From the NCBI RefSeq assembly GCF_002970935.1, contig NZ_CP027194.1, positions 558,001 through 622,000 of the forward strand: 64,000 nt of DNA, read 5' to 3'. The translations under genes and the position numbers were made by a program. The notes under the pieces were generated by a model that did not search any database, was not told where the DNA came from, and was given only the letters and a program-made list of their open reading frames with translations. This DNA comes from Lactobacillus sp. CBA3606. GTDB taxonomy: Bacteria; Bacillota; Bacilli; Lactobacillales; Lactobacillaceae. Each line of letters starts with the position of its first letter. Within the stretch, counting starts at the first letter, position 1. This document shows positions 10,281 through 18,177 of this stretch, one piece after another.

Positions 10281-10472
10281 GCTTCAGTCATATCTTAAAA
10301 TATTATAACAGATTTTAAACAGTTATTGTATCAATTCACAACCGGTTACGCAAGAAATTGCTGGCAAAGTTTGCTTATTTACTAAAGTTAAACGCAATTA
10401 ACCGAACCGGAAAAATAACTATGTTAAACTAAAGTGAATTAGGGGTTTATTATTTTTAGGGGGATATCACAC

Positions 10473-10766
10473 ATGATTTTAGTTGAAAAAATTTATCACC
10501 GTGGTCACGCGCAACTAACCAATGTGACACAAATCGAAAGCTTTCAAACTAATGATGGTTACATTACAACCAATCAAGTTTTAGCACGTGAGATTGGCGC
10601 TGACAATGAAAATTGTTTTTACAAAGATCCGACTACTGGCAAACGTAAAAAAGTGGTTGCGACTAAAACTGATCAAGGTCAATGGCAATTAAAGACTATT
10701 GGTAACACTGACCCAACCACGGATGGCTTATTGCAACTACCATTGATGGACAACGCTTGGGGTTAA
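10473..10766 (+). CDS. Small conserved protein, possibly DUF3892-like
   Basis: 97 residues, soluble, with no signal or membrane segment. MILVEKIYHRGHAQLTNVTQ is followed by FQTNDGYITTNQVLAREI and a YKDPTTGKRKKVV strand region. The pattern resembles the small DUF3892 proteins of lactobacilli, but this is from memory and weak. AGGGGG precedes the ATG. It is the only plus-strand gene here and has its own terminator. Confidence 0.7.
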   Translation: MILVEKIYHRGHAQLTNVTQIESFQTNDGYITTNQVLAREIGADNENCFYKDPTTGKRKKVVATKTDQGQWQLKTIGNTDPTTDGLLQLPLMDNAWG

Positions 10767-10847
10767 TTGTCAACTACAATTAGACTGATTCATTAAATTT
10801 GTCACTAACAAGATCTGATTAATAGTGCCTTTAGTGCTAAATAAAAG

Positions 10848-10895
10848 AACTTGCTTTCAACAGGCTACTCAGCCAGCGAAAGCAAGTTTTTTTAA
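10848..10895 (+). terminator. Terminator after the 10473-10766 gene
   Basis: AACTTGCTTTC (10848-10858) pairs with GAAAGCAAGTT (10878-10888), followed by T7. Upstream A residues allow it to act weakly on the converging permease transcript. Confidence 0.8.
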
Positions 10896-10898
10896 TTG

Positions 10899-12341
10899 TT
10901 ATTTTTTAGTATGTTGCTGTCCTAAATAAGAATGCCGAATACCATAACCAAAGTAAATGATTAATCCTAAGATGAACCAAATTCCAGCATACAATTTAGC
11001 TTGAATATCCAAGCCCCAGAAAACAAACAAGGCCCCTAAAAAGGCAATTGCAGGTAAAACTGGATAAAACGGCATTTTAAATGCTGGTACTGGCAAATCA
11101 TGCCCTTCACGCCGCCGTAACCCGTAAATACCTAGCGAGACAAACATAAATGCAATTAGAGTCCCGGCCGAAATCAATTGTGCCAAAAAAGCAAATGGAC
11201 AAAATGCGCCAATAATAATAGCGACAATCGTTAAGGCCAGCAACGCATTGTTTGGCAGCTTATTCTTATTCAGCTTACCAAGCCAACTTGGCAACATACC
11301 ATCACGACCAAAGGAATAAATTAACCGTGACCCCGCCAACGTCATCCCAATGAGTGCGGTAAACATCCCAATCACCGCGATACCCTGAATCACACTAGCA
11401 ACAATCGGATGACCAGCATGGCGTAAAGCCCAACCAACAGGTTCAGCATTGTTCGCATACGACGTATATTTAAACATCCCGACTAACACCAGTGCTACTG
11501 CAACAAACAACACAACGGCAATTGCTAAGGAACCTAGAATCCCTCGTGGCATCGTTTTGCCTGGATTTTTAGCTTCCGCTGAATTAGCTGCAATGGAATC
11601 AAAACCAATATAAGATAAGAAAATCATTGAAACACCGGCATAAATACCTTGCCAACCGCCAAAGGCAGTCCCATCAGCGTTTAGCTGGTATTTAGGAATG
11701 AACGGCACGTAGTTATTAACATGTAGTGCTGTCGCCCCAACAATAATGAAAATTAAAATGGCAATTACTTTTAAAATCACTAACACATTTTCAACGCGAG
11801 CAGCTTCACGGACACCATGGGCTAACAACCAAGATACTAAGGCAATCACGACCACTGCCACAATATCAACGACGCCCCCATCGGTCCCAAAGGTATTCGC
11901 TAACGCCTTGGGAAAGGTCACACCTAATGGCGTTAATAGCCCCCGGAAGTTAGCCGAAAGCCCTGAACCAACAAAGGCCAGCGCAATGAAATACTCGGCT
12001 AACAAGGCCCAACCGGCAATCCAGCCAAAGAATTCACCAAACATTACATTAATCCAAGAATAAGCTGAACCAGCAAATGGCATGGCCGCTGACATTTCGG
12101 CATATGCAAAGGCAACCAGTCCCGCCACAATCGCAGCCACTAAAAATGAGAACACCACCGCTGGGCCGGCATGCTCAGCAGCGACTACGCCTGGTAGCGT
12201 AAAAATCGAAGTGGACACAATTGTCCCCACCCCTAGTGCTAAGAAATCTTTGACCGTCAGAACCCGTTTAAGATGGGCGTCTTTATCTTCATAGATGCTT
12301 GGATCTTCTTTTAAAGTCAATCGTTTCAAAAAATTATGCAT
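10899..12341 (-). CDS. APC-family amino-acid permease
   Basis: A 480-residue transporter with about 12-13 membrane segments. After a charged N-terminus (KEDPSIYEDKDAHLKRVL) comes the first TM with the APC signature GVGTIVSTSIFTLPG. ISMIFLSYIGFDSIAANSAEAKNPGKTMPRGI-type features (helix 6 GFDS and the loop after it) place it with cationic/YfnA-like amino-acid transporters. Its start lies 15 bp from the isoleucine epimerase-like gene, so both are probably co-transcribed and may share a substrate, most likely a branched-chain or D-amino acid. The actual substrate is inference. Confidence 0.9.
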   Translation of the reverse strand: MHNFLKRLTLKEDPSIYEDKDAHLKRVLTVKDFLALGVGTIVSTSIFTLPGVVAAEHAGPAVVFSFLVAAIVAGLVAFAYAEMSAAMPFAGSAYSWINVMFGEFFGWIAGWALLAEYFIALAFVGSGLSANFRGLLTPLGVTFPKALANTFGTDGGVVDIVAVVVIALVSWLLAHGVREAARVENVLVILKVIAILIFIIVGATALHVNNYVPFIPKYQLNADGTAFGGWQGIYAGVSMIFLSYIGFDSIAANSAEAKNPGKTMPRGILGSLAIAVVLFVAVALVLVGMFKYTSYANNAEPVGWALRHAGHPIVASVIQGIAVIGMFTALIGMTLAGSRLIYSFGRDGMLPSWLGKLNKNKLPNNALLALTIVAIIIGAFCPFAFLAQLISAGTLIAFMFVSLGIYGLRRREGHDLPVPAFKMPFYPVLPAIAFLGALFVFWGLDIQAKLYAGIWFILGLIIYFGYGIRHSYLGQQHTKK

Positions 12342-12356
12342 TTAACTACCTCCTAG

Positions 12357-13712
12357 TTACCAGCCAATTTTACCAGCTGGGAGTGTCACGTCATCATTTT
12401 TGGCTGCAGTAAAGGCCGCATCCAACACGGTCAGTGCCGTATCCAATTGGGCCCGGGTGATTACTAACGGTGGCTGAAACCGTAAAATATTGCCTTTTAG
12501 CGTAATTATGACCACTCCATGCTGAAAAGCGGCATAGATAACACGACTCGCAAATTCTGGGTCCGGCGTTTTGGACACTGCGTCTTTAACGATTTCAATC
12601 CCACCGTCCAAACCATACATCCGCACATCACCAATTTTAGGATGTCGTTGTTGTAATTTCAAAAACTGCCGCCGCACATAGTCACCATCTGCTAATGACT
12701 TAGCTAATAATTGTTCAGTATTTAAAACATCAAGTGTCGCTAACGAGGCCGCACAACAGATTGGGTTTGCACCAGTTGTAAAGGTATGGGCTGGTGCCGC
12801 TAAGCTCTCCATAATATCTCGTCGACCAATTACAGCGCTTAATGGCATCCCCGAGGCTAACGACTTCCCAACGGACATCAAATCTGGAATCACGTGTTCA
12901 AACCGTTCAACGCTCCACATTTTTCCGGTCCGACCCATTCCCTGATTAACTTCATCGACCGCAAACAAAATACCGTGTGCGTGACAAAAATTATAAACAA
13001 GCTGCAAATATTCAGCGGGAGCCTGCCGAATACCGCCATCGCCTTGAATCGGTTCAATCAAAACGGCCGCCGTTTCATCGGCCGGTAAATAAGACTCAAA
13101 TGGCGCTTTAAATGCGGAAAAATATCGCATGGAGACCGCATGTTCACTTTCATGTGGTAACCGCCGATATAAATCAGGATATGGCACATGGATCACTCCT
13201 GGTAACAATGGTCCCATTTTACGTGTCATGTTCAAGCTAACGCCAGATAATGTCATGGCCCCATACGTTGAGCCATGATACGCATCCATGTAAGACACTA
13301 TGTATTGTCGCCCAGTATAGGCACGAGCAAATTTGATAATGGCTTCATTGGCATCTGAACCAGAATTGCCAAAAACCACTTCACGGTCATCGCCAGGTGC
13401 CAATGCCGCTAACCGTTCCGCCAACTGTTGTTCAGGCTGATGATGAAAATAAGATGGTGTATAGTGAATCAACTTTTCCGCTTGTTGCTGAATAGCCCGC
13501 ACCACTTTGGGATGCGTATGACCAACATTGACCGCAGAAGCACTCGCCAATAAATCAATATAGTCATTCCCATCCACATCCGTCAAAATTGCCCCCTGCG
13601 CATGATCAATAACTAAATCATAATAATTAATGCGTGCCGCCGAAGCTAAAAAATGATTTTCTCGTTGTACTAATCGTTGTCCCATTTGATGTTTAGCATC
13701 TACCATTAGCAT
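12357..13712 (-). CDS. PLP enzyme, probable isoleucine 2-epimerase
   Basis: Fold-type I, class III aminotransferase-like protein of 451 residues. The PLP lysine is K283 in MSVGKSLASGMP, with the cofactor aspartate in LFAVDEVNQGMGRTGKMW and the phosphate loop GNSGSDANEA. The whole chain, from ARINYYDLVIDHAQGA through NVGHTHPKVV to the GKIGW C-terminus, closely resembles my recollection of the Lactobacillus buchneri isoleucine 2-epimerase, which racemises branched-chain amino acids rather than transaminating. AGGAGG is 5 nt before the ATG. If right, it makes D-allo-isoleucine/D-leucine. A GABA or ornithine aminotransferase is the fallback. Confidence 0.8.
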   Translation of the reverse strand: MLMVDAKHQMGQRLVQRENHFLASAARINYYDLVIDHAQGAILTDVDGNDYIDLLASASAVNVGHTHPKVVRAIQQQAEKLIHYTPSYFHHQPEQQLAERLAALAPGDDREVVFGNSGSDANEAIIKFARAYTGRQYIVSYMDAYHGSTYGAMTLSGVSLNMTRKMGPLLPGVIHVPYPDLYRRLPHESEHAVSMRYFSAFKAPFESYLPADETAAVLIEPIQGDGGIRQAPAEYLQLVYNFCHAHGILFAVDEVNQGMGRTGKMWSVERFEHVIPDLMSVGKSLASGMPLSAVIGRRDIMESLAAPAHTFTTGANPICCAASLATLDVLNTEQLLAKSLADGDYVRRQFLKLQQRHPKIGDVRMYGLDGGIEIVKDAVSKTPDPEFASRVIYAAFQHGVVIITLKGNILRFQPPLVITRAQLDTALTVLDAAFTAAKNDDVTLPAGKIGW

Positions 13713-14235
13713 CGTGACCTCCTCTAATTAACGATTAGCAACATTCTAATGTTGTTTTAATAATTAATCAAGTCTAATTTTAAAAAAATTATGGTTAAAA
13801 AAGAGACTATTCCAGTCATAGCAAGCCAAATAAATCCTTTTTAAATTTGTTACTAAGTATCCTTAACTGGTGGCAGTTCTTTAATTATTAATAATTTGGT
13901 GTTAAAAGTGACTCTTTGATCAATATTAATTATCGTTTTATTTAAATAATATGATAGGACCAATCGATATCGACTTTTATACAGTTCCATCCTTTCAAAT
14001 GATTAGTTATATTTCCGTTAGCAATTCTCTCTTCAAATCGGTAAAAATGCCTTGTGAGTGAACCCGTAATGGGTAACTCACATCTTATTTTTTTAATTCT
14101 GATAAAAATCGCGTACTTTGTCTTCCTCAACTGGAGTATCGTAGCTAACACTTTGTCCTTACCGACTTCAGCCATAATTTTAGCGATGGTATGGACTAAC
14201 GTTTTTTACGTCAGGAGCCACTTGACAATACAATA
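13713..14235. other. AT-rich intergenic stretch with decayed coding traces
   Basis: About 520 bp of low-GC sequence between the epimerase start and the IS200-like element. A minus-strand frame (13942-14175, beginning MAEVGKDKVLATILQ) and an overlapping frame ending TPVEEDKVRDFYQN look like pieces of one decayed gene whose frame breaks near 14115. No ribosome-binding site supports either. GTGAGTGAACCC/GGGTAACTCAC (14053-14080) can form a hairpin. No intact gene is supported. Confidence 0.4.
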
Positions 14236-14369
14236 AAGAGCAGTTTTATACCATCCTCAGGGCAAATAACTACCCGTAAAACGGGTAGTTTGCTCCAGGG
14301 CTATAAGCCCTATGTACTTGCCAGCGTCTCAAGGCGCTGGCTTTTGTGTATCAAAGCCAAACTGCTCTT
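14236..14369 (-). repeat. Structured 3' end of the IS200-like element
   Basis: A perfect 11-bp inverted repeat, AAGAGCAGTTT (14236-14246) and AAACTGCTCTT (14359-14369), encloses three further hairpins (14269-14289, 14297-14311, 14320-14341). Together they could fold as a multi-branched RNA of about 134 nt. The inner hairpins probably include the right-end recognition structure for the transposase. Confidence 0.6.
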
Positions 14370-14403
14370 GTCACTTTTGCCACCGCTTTAAGCGGTGTTC
14401 GTA

Positions 14404-14868
14404 TTACTTACCTTGACCCTTAAAAGGGTCCTCATATTCCCGAACACTCAAGCGATCTTCCGCTTGATCATGTTTCTCCTGATCACGGATATACTTCTTG
14501 ATGGTTGCCTCATTCAACCCAACTGTGCTGACATAATAACCAACTGACCAGAAATGTCGATTTCCAAATTTATATTTTAAATTCGCATGCTGGTCAAACA
14601 TCATCAATGCTGATTTACCTTTCAAATACCCCATGAAACTTGATACACTCAGCTTCGGTGGAATACTTACCAATAAATGCACATGGTCCGGCATCATATG
14701 GCCTTCCAAAATTTTTACGCCTTTGTATTGGCATAGTAATCGAATATCTTCTTGCAAATCACGTCGATATTGATTATAAATTATTTTTCTCCTATACTTT
14801 GGAGTGAATACAATATGGTACTTGCACAGCCATTTGGTATGCGCAAGACTATTTCGCTTATTCGCCAT
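14404..14868 (-). CDS. tnpA: IS200/IS605 Y1 HUH transposase
   Basis: 154-residue single-strand transposase. KYHIVFTPKYRRKIIYN is the family N-terminus, PDHVHLLVSIPP holds the HUH metal motif and the tyrosine nucleophile is in IKKYIRDQEKHD near the C-terminus. I start at ATG 14868 (MANKRNSLAHTKW), with AGGGG about 10 nt upstream; the frame is open 14 codons further upstream. All catalytic residues are present, so it should be functional. Confidence 0.92.
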   Translation of the reverse strand: MANKRNSLAHTKWLCKYHIVFTPKYRRKIIYNQYRRDLQEDIRLLCQYKGVKILEGHMMPDHVHLLVSIPPKLSVSSFMGYLKGKSALMMFDQHANLKYKFGNRHFWSVGYYVSTVGLNEATIKKYIRDQEKHDQAEDRLSVREYEDPFKGQGK

Positions 14869-15031
14869 TTCTGACGTCCCCTTTCGATTTTGAATGTTTG
14901 GCTCTGACACCTACATTCTAAATCTGATGGGGGCGTTTTGGTTTAACCATTTTGCCATCCGCCCGCATAGCGGGTGGTTTTTTGTTTCGCACGCTTTAGC
15001 GCGCTCAACTAGGCCTAAAGGCATAATAAAA

Positions 15032-15051
15032 AAGACGATCCTAGTCGTCTT
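15032..15051 (-). terminator. Terminator after the 15055-15309 ORF
   Basis: On the minus strand AAGACGA and TCGTCTT pair around CTAGGA, followed by TTTTTATT. It lies just outside the IS200 end. Confidence 0.7.
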
Positions 15052-15054
15052 ACA

Positions 15055-15309
15055 TCATGAATACATTTTCCAAATTAAATCATCAAGTTTTAACCCTTTC
15101 GGAGTTAATGGCTCATCCCCCGGCAGATAGGATTCATCTATGATTTCTCCAGTTATCATATCGTTCACCTTTTCTTCAACTTCATCTGGCACAACGAAGG
15201 GATACTTGAAATCATTATTAGAGTAACAAGAGAGAATTTTAAATATGTCAGGAAAATTCTTTTTAATAAAATCGACATCATTAGAATCCATGCGAAATTT
15301 CATACTCAT
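15055..15309 (-). CDS. Small acidic protein of unknown function
   Basis: 84 residues, acidic and soluble, starting MSMKFRMDSNDVDFIKKNFP and ending LDDLIWKMYS. I do not recognise a family. GGAAAGGAG precedes the ATG, and the ATG overlaps the stop of the upstream frame as ATGA. That coupling, the acidity and the broken upstream partner would fit an immunity protein left behind after loss of its toxin, but nothing in the sequence proves it. Base composition is AT-rich compared with the core genes. Confidence 0.55.
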   Translation of the reverse strand: MSMKFRMDSNDVDFIKKNFPDIFKILSCYSNNDFKYPFVVPDEVEEKVNDMITGEIIDESYLPGDEPLTPKGLKLDDLIWKMYS

Positions 15310-15531
15310 TTTTTCTTTCTCCTTTCCTTAGGAACAACTATAATTGCATGACCTTTGGGGTCTTTGTACACACCAATGAATCGAGAAATTAAGCGATAAA
15401 GTTCATTACTAATCACATAGTTGCTGCTACTATCCCACTGATGGAATTCAAGCAACCCTCTTTTGTGCCATTACTGGACGACCGTAATGGATATACTTAG
15501 TCAGCTCGTCAACCACGGCGTAATTTACTAT
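15306..15531 (-). pseudogene. Fragmented C-terminal remnant of an unknown protein
   Basis: Two minus-strand frames join after a single-base shift near 15450. The first reads VNYAVVDELTKYIHYGRPVM and the second reads EFHQWDSSSNYVISNELY, continuing to GHAIIVVPKERRKKK and a TGA at 15306-15308. No start codon with a ribosome-binding site is seen and the 5' part is missing. The stop overlaps the next ORF's ATG. I read it as the tail of a larger gene; a toxin C-terminus is a guess from the arrangement only. Confidence 0.45.
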
Positions 15532-16063
15532 CTATCTTTTAATTAACAGCCAACCCATCACCGCCACAATTACAGTCCATATTACTTTTAACTTTCCATT
15601 ATTCACTTTACTAGAAAAATCATTTTTATCAGTAAGCCAGTCTCAAAGGGTTTTTAATAACCATCTCAAACAGTCAATTATAATGAACGTAACAATAAAA
15701 CAATAGATTAGGATAAAAGTTACATTACCTTGAGTGGTCAATAGTTTTGTAGTCACAGCTAATAATACTGAAGCAGAAATAACTATTATTACAAAAAATG
15801 CAGCGACATAATTCAACATTCTTTTAGTCGTTGGATTTCTTAACGTATCAAGCATAATTGCTAAACTGAACAATGAAGGGACCACCAGCATTATAACAGA
15901 TACAGCTTCAACCATTTGCCGCATTTCATATTGAAGGTTAATTATAGGCTGACCTTTATACACACCTGATCCATGTGTTGCATAATATACAATTACCAGC
16001 CATATCATTTTTCTTACACCATTTTGTAGCTATTAGATATTTTTTATGAATCTTATTTTCCAT
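15532..16063 (-). pseudogene. Broken membrane-protein gene (frameshift and internal stop)
   Basis: An ATG at 16063 with GGAGGGG 7 nt upstream starts MENKIHKKYLIATKWCKK, then the frame is lost at a T5 run (A5 on the coding strand, 16008-16012). Removing one base joins it to the 121-residue frame 15643-16008 (MIWLVIVYYATHGSGVYK onward) with three membrane segments. That frame stops at TGA (15643-15645) but continues in phase for 36 codons (DWLTDKNDFSSKVNNGKLK and a final membrane helix ending WLLIKR) to a TAG at 15532. The parent would be a four-helix protein of about 175 residues. Function unknown. Confidence 0.6.
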
Positions 16064-16084
16064 AGAATTTCCCCTCCAAACTAA

Positions 16085-16246
16085 TCTATCTATACAACAA
16101 CTCCCACTAATTTATCCCCTGTCCTTCTCAATGTTGGCAAAATGTTGGCAAACGGCCAAAATAAAAAGGACCCTACCAAAGTAGAATCCCTTAACACCGC
16201 CATTATGACGGATTTTCTTCCTCATCAGTTTTCAAAACTGCCATGA
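16085..16246 (+). pseudogene. Possible integrase C-terminal fossil
   Basis: A plus-strand frame of 53 codons without a start reads SIYTTTPTNLSPVLLNVGKM, followed by LANGQNKKDPTKV, and runs antisense into the end of lepA. NVGKMLAN-like tails are what I recall from tyrosine recombinases of lactobacillar phages, and the frame includes the tandem TTGGCAAAATGTTGGCAAA. Evidence is thin: no catalytic residues lie in this piece. Confidence 0.2.
16163..16189 (-). terminator. lepA terminator
   Basis: On the minus strand GGATTCTAC (16181-16189) pairs with GTAGGGTCC (16168-16176), including two G-U pairs, around TTTG and is followed by TTTTT. Confidence 0.75.
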
Positions 16247-18038
16247 ACGCTTCTTGTGGGATTTCGACCCGCCCAACGGCCTTCATCCGTTTCTTACCAA
16301 CTTTTTGTTTTTCGAGTAACTTCATCCGCCGCGTCCGATCACCACCATACAGATGGGCCGTAACATCTTTACGATAAGCCTTAATATTCGTCCGCGCAAT
16401 AATTTTAGCACCGATTGTCGCCTGGACTGGAATTTCAAAGTTTTGTCGGGGGATGATATTCTTCAACTTAGCCGTAATTTCACGCCCACGGGCCGCAGCA
16501 AAGTCTTGATGCGCAATAAAGCTCAAAGCATCAACCTTATCCCCATTTAATAAGATATCAATCTTAACTAAATTGCTAGGCCGATAACCTTCAATATCAT
16601 AATCCAATGACGCATAACCGCGTGTATTGGATTTTAATTTATCAAAGAAATCAAAGATAATTTCAGATAGCGGAATATGATAGACCACGTTTACCCGATT
16701 ATTATCCAAGTAAGCCATCGTATCAAATTCGCCACGCTTCCGTTGTGCTAGCTCCATAACTGCGCCAACGTAATCATTAGGAACCATAATCTGAGCCTTA
16801 ACGTATGGTTCACGAATTTCTTTTAAAGCTGACGCTTCAGGCATGTCAGCTGGATTTTCAACAGCTTTCTCCGTCCCATCCGTTAACTTAACATGGTAAG
16901 TCACTGATGGCGCCGTCGTAATCAACTCTAAATTAAATTCGCGTTCCAATCGCTCTTGCACCACATCCATGTGCAACAGGCCTAAGAACCCACATCGGAA
17001 TCCAAAGCCTAACGCTTGTGAAGATTCTGCTTCAAATTCAAGGGCGGCATCATTGAGTTTCAGCTTTTCTAATGCTTCCCGTAAATCGGTAAACTTCGCA
17101 TTATCAGTTGGATAAATCCCGGCATACACCATTGGATTCATTTCCCGATAACCTGCCAACGCTTTTTCAGTCGGATGCGCCGCATTCGTAACCGTATCAC
17201 CTACTCGCGTATCTTGAATATCTTTGATGCTGGCCGTAATATAACCAACATCACCCGCCATTAGAAAATCACGCGCAATTGGTTTAGGTGAATTGACCCC
17301 TACTTCGGTTACTTCATATTCACTACCACTGTTCATAAGCCGAATCTTATCGCCAGGGCGAACGACCCCTTCATGAACCCGAATACTTAAAACAACCCCA
17401 CGATAATCATCATAGACGGAATCAAAGACTAATGCTTTTAAGGGCGCTTCAATGTCGCCAGTTGGCGCTGGAATCTTATGCACAACTTGTTCTAGCAATT
17501 CTTCAATCCCAATGCCAGCTTTAGCAGAAGCCAAGACCGCATCATCAGCCTCAATTCCGATATCATCCTCAATTTCTTGACGAACTTTTTCCGGTTCGGC
17601 TGATGGCAAATCAATTTTATTAATTACTGGAACGATTTCTAAGTCATCATCAATCGCTAGATACACGTTCGCCAAGGTCTGGGCTTCAACCCCTTGCGCA
17701 GCATCAACGACCAAGACAGCCCCTTCACACGCCGCTAAGCTCCGTGATACTTCATACGTGAAGTCCACGTGACCGGGGGTATCAATTAAATGAAAAATAT
17801 AAGTTTCGCCATTTTTGGCAGTATAATGTAATTCCACGGCGTTCAACTTAATGGTAATCCCACGTTCACGTTCCAAATCCATTGAGTCGAGCACTTGATC
17901 TTGCATCTCACGCTTAGAAATCGTATCCGTTAATTCGAGAATTCGATCGGCCAACGTTGATTTACCATGATCAATATGGGCGACGATTGAAAAATTACGG
18001 ATATGTTTTTGTCGATCCTGCATTGTCGCTTTATCCAT
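16203..18038 (-). CDS. lepA: Elongation factor 4 (back-translocase GTPase)
   Basis: Ribosome-binding GTPase of 611 residues. G1 is [14 protein letters not shown]3 is [10 protein letters not shown]4 is INKIDLPSA, and the EF4-specific C-terminal domain ends [26 protein letters not shown] start at ATG 18038 ([10 protein letters not shown]), which has GTAGGA 5-6 nt upstream; an upstream extension to 18077 lacks a ribosome-binding site. Monocistronic, with its own terminator. Confidence 0.96.
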   Translation of the reverse strand: MDKATMQDRQKHIRNFSIVAHIDHGKSTLADRILELTDTISKREMQDQVLDSMDLERERGITIKLNAVELHYTAKNGETYIFHLIDTPGHVDFTYEVSRSLAACEGAVLVVDAAQGVEAQTLANVYLAIDDDLEIVPVINKIDLPSAEPEKVRQEIEDDIGIEADDAVLASAKAGIGIEELLEQVVHKIPAPTGDIEAPLKALVFDSVYDDYRGVVLSIRVHEGVVRPGDKIRLMNSGSEYEVTEVGVNSPKPIARDFLMAGDVGYITASIKDIQDTRVGDTVTNAAHPTEKALAGYREMNPMVYAGIYPTDNAKFTDLREALEKLKLNDAALEFEAESSQALGFGFRCGFLGLLHMDVVQERLEREFNLELITTAPSVTYHVKLTDGTEKAVENPADMPEASALKEIREPYVKAQIMVPNDYVGAVMELAQRKRGEFDTMAYLDNNRVNVVYHIPLSEIIFDFFDKLKSNTRGYASLDYDIEGYRPSNLVKIDILLNGDKVDALSFIAHQDFAAARGREITAKLKNIIPRQNFEIPVQATIGAKIIARTNIKAYRKDVTAHLYGGDRTRRMKLLEKQKVGKKRMKAVGRVEIPQEAFMAVLKTDEEENPS

Positions 18039-18137
18039 GTATGTTCCTACTTTCTTACTAATTCCTAGTCTTAGCAATTATACCAACTAACCTCAACAAG
18101 CACAATTGTTCCGGCCATTCTAACCCGTTAGCCGCCA

Positions 18138-18170
18138 AAAAAGATCTAATCGCTTGGATTAGATCTTTTT
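18138..18170 (-). terminator. Terminator of the dlt operon
   Basis: A perfect 14-bp stem, AAAAAGATCTAATC with its complement, with a 5-nt loop and a T-run on the minus strand just after dltD. Confidence 0.88.
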
Positions 18171-18177
18171 GGTCACA

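Larger units (their letters stand above)
14236..15026 (-). mobile_element. IS200/IS605-family insertion sequence (tnpA only)
   Basis: A single HUH transposase gene flanked by stem-loops in place of inverted repeats, as expected of this family. 5' of tnpA: AGGCCTAAAGGC, GCACGCTTTAGCGCGC and CCGCCCGCATAGCGGGTGG (14959-15022). 3' of tnpA: CACCGCT/AGCGGTG, GCCAGCG/CGCTGGC, AGGGCT/AGCCCT and ACTACCCG/CGGGTAGT (14269-14397). Exact ends are not marked by a target duplication, so the boundaries are estimates from the hairpins. No TnpB/accessory gene is present. Confidence 0.8.

Noticed and set aside
10259-10347. Rex-like palindrome TTGTGAATTGATACAA near 10340
   Set aside because: The right half does not match the TTCACAA half-site.
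15306-15531. Naming this a polymorphic toxin
   Set aside because: Only a coupled acidic ORF and a basic tail support it; no toxin motif or export domain is present, so it is reported only as an unknown remnant.
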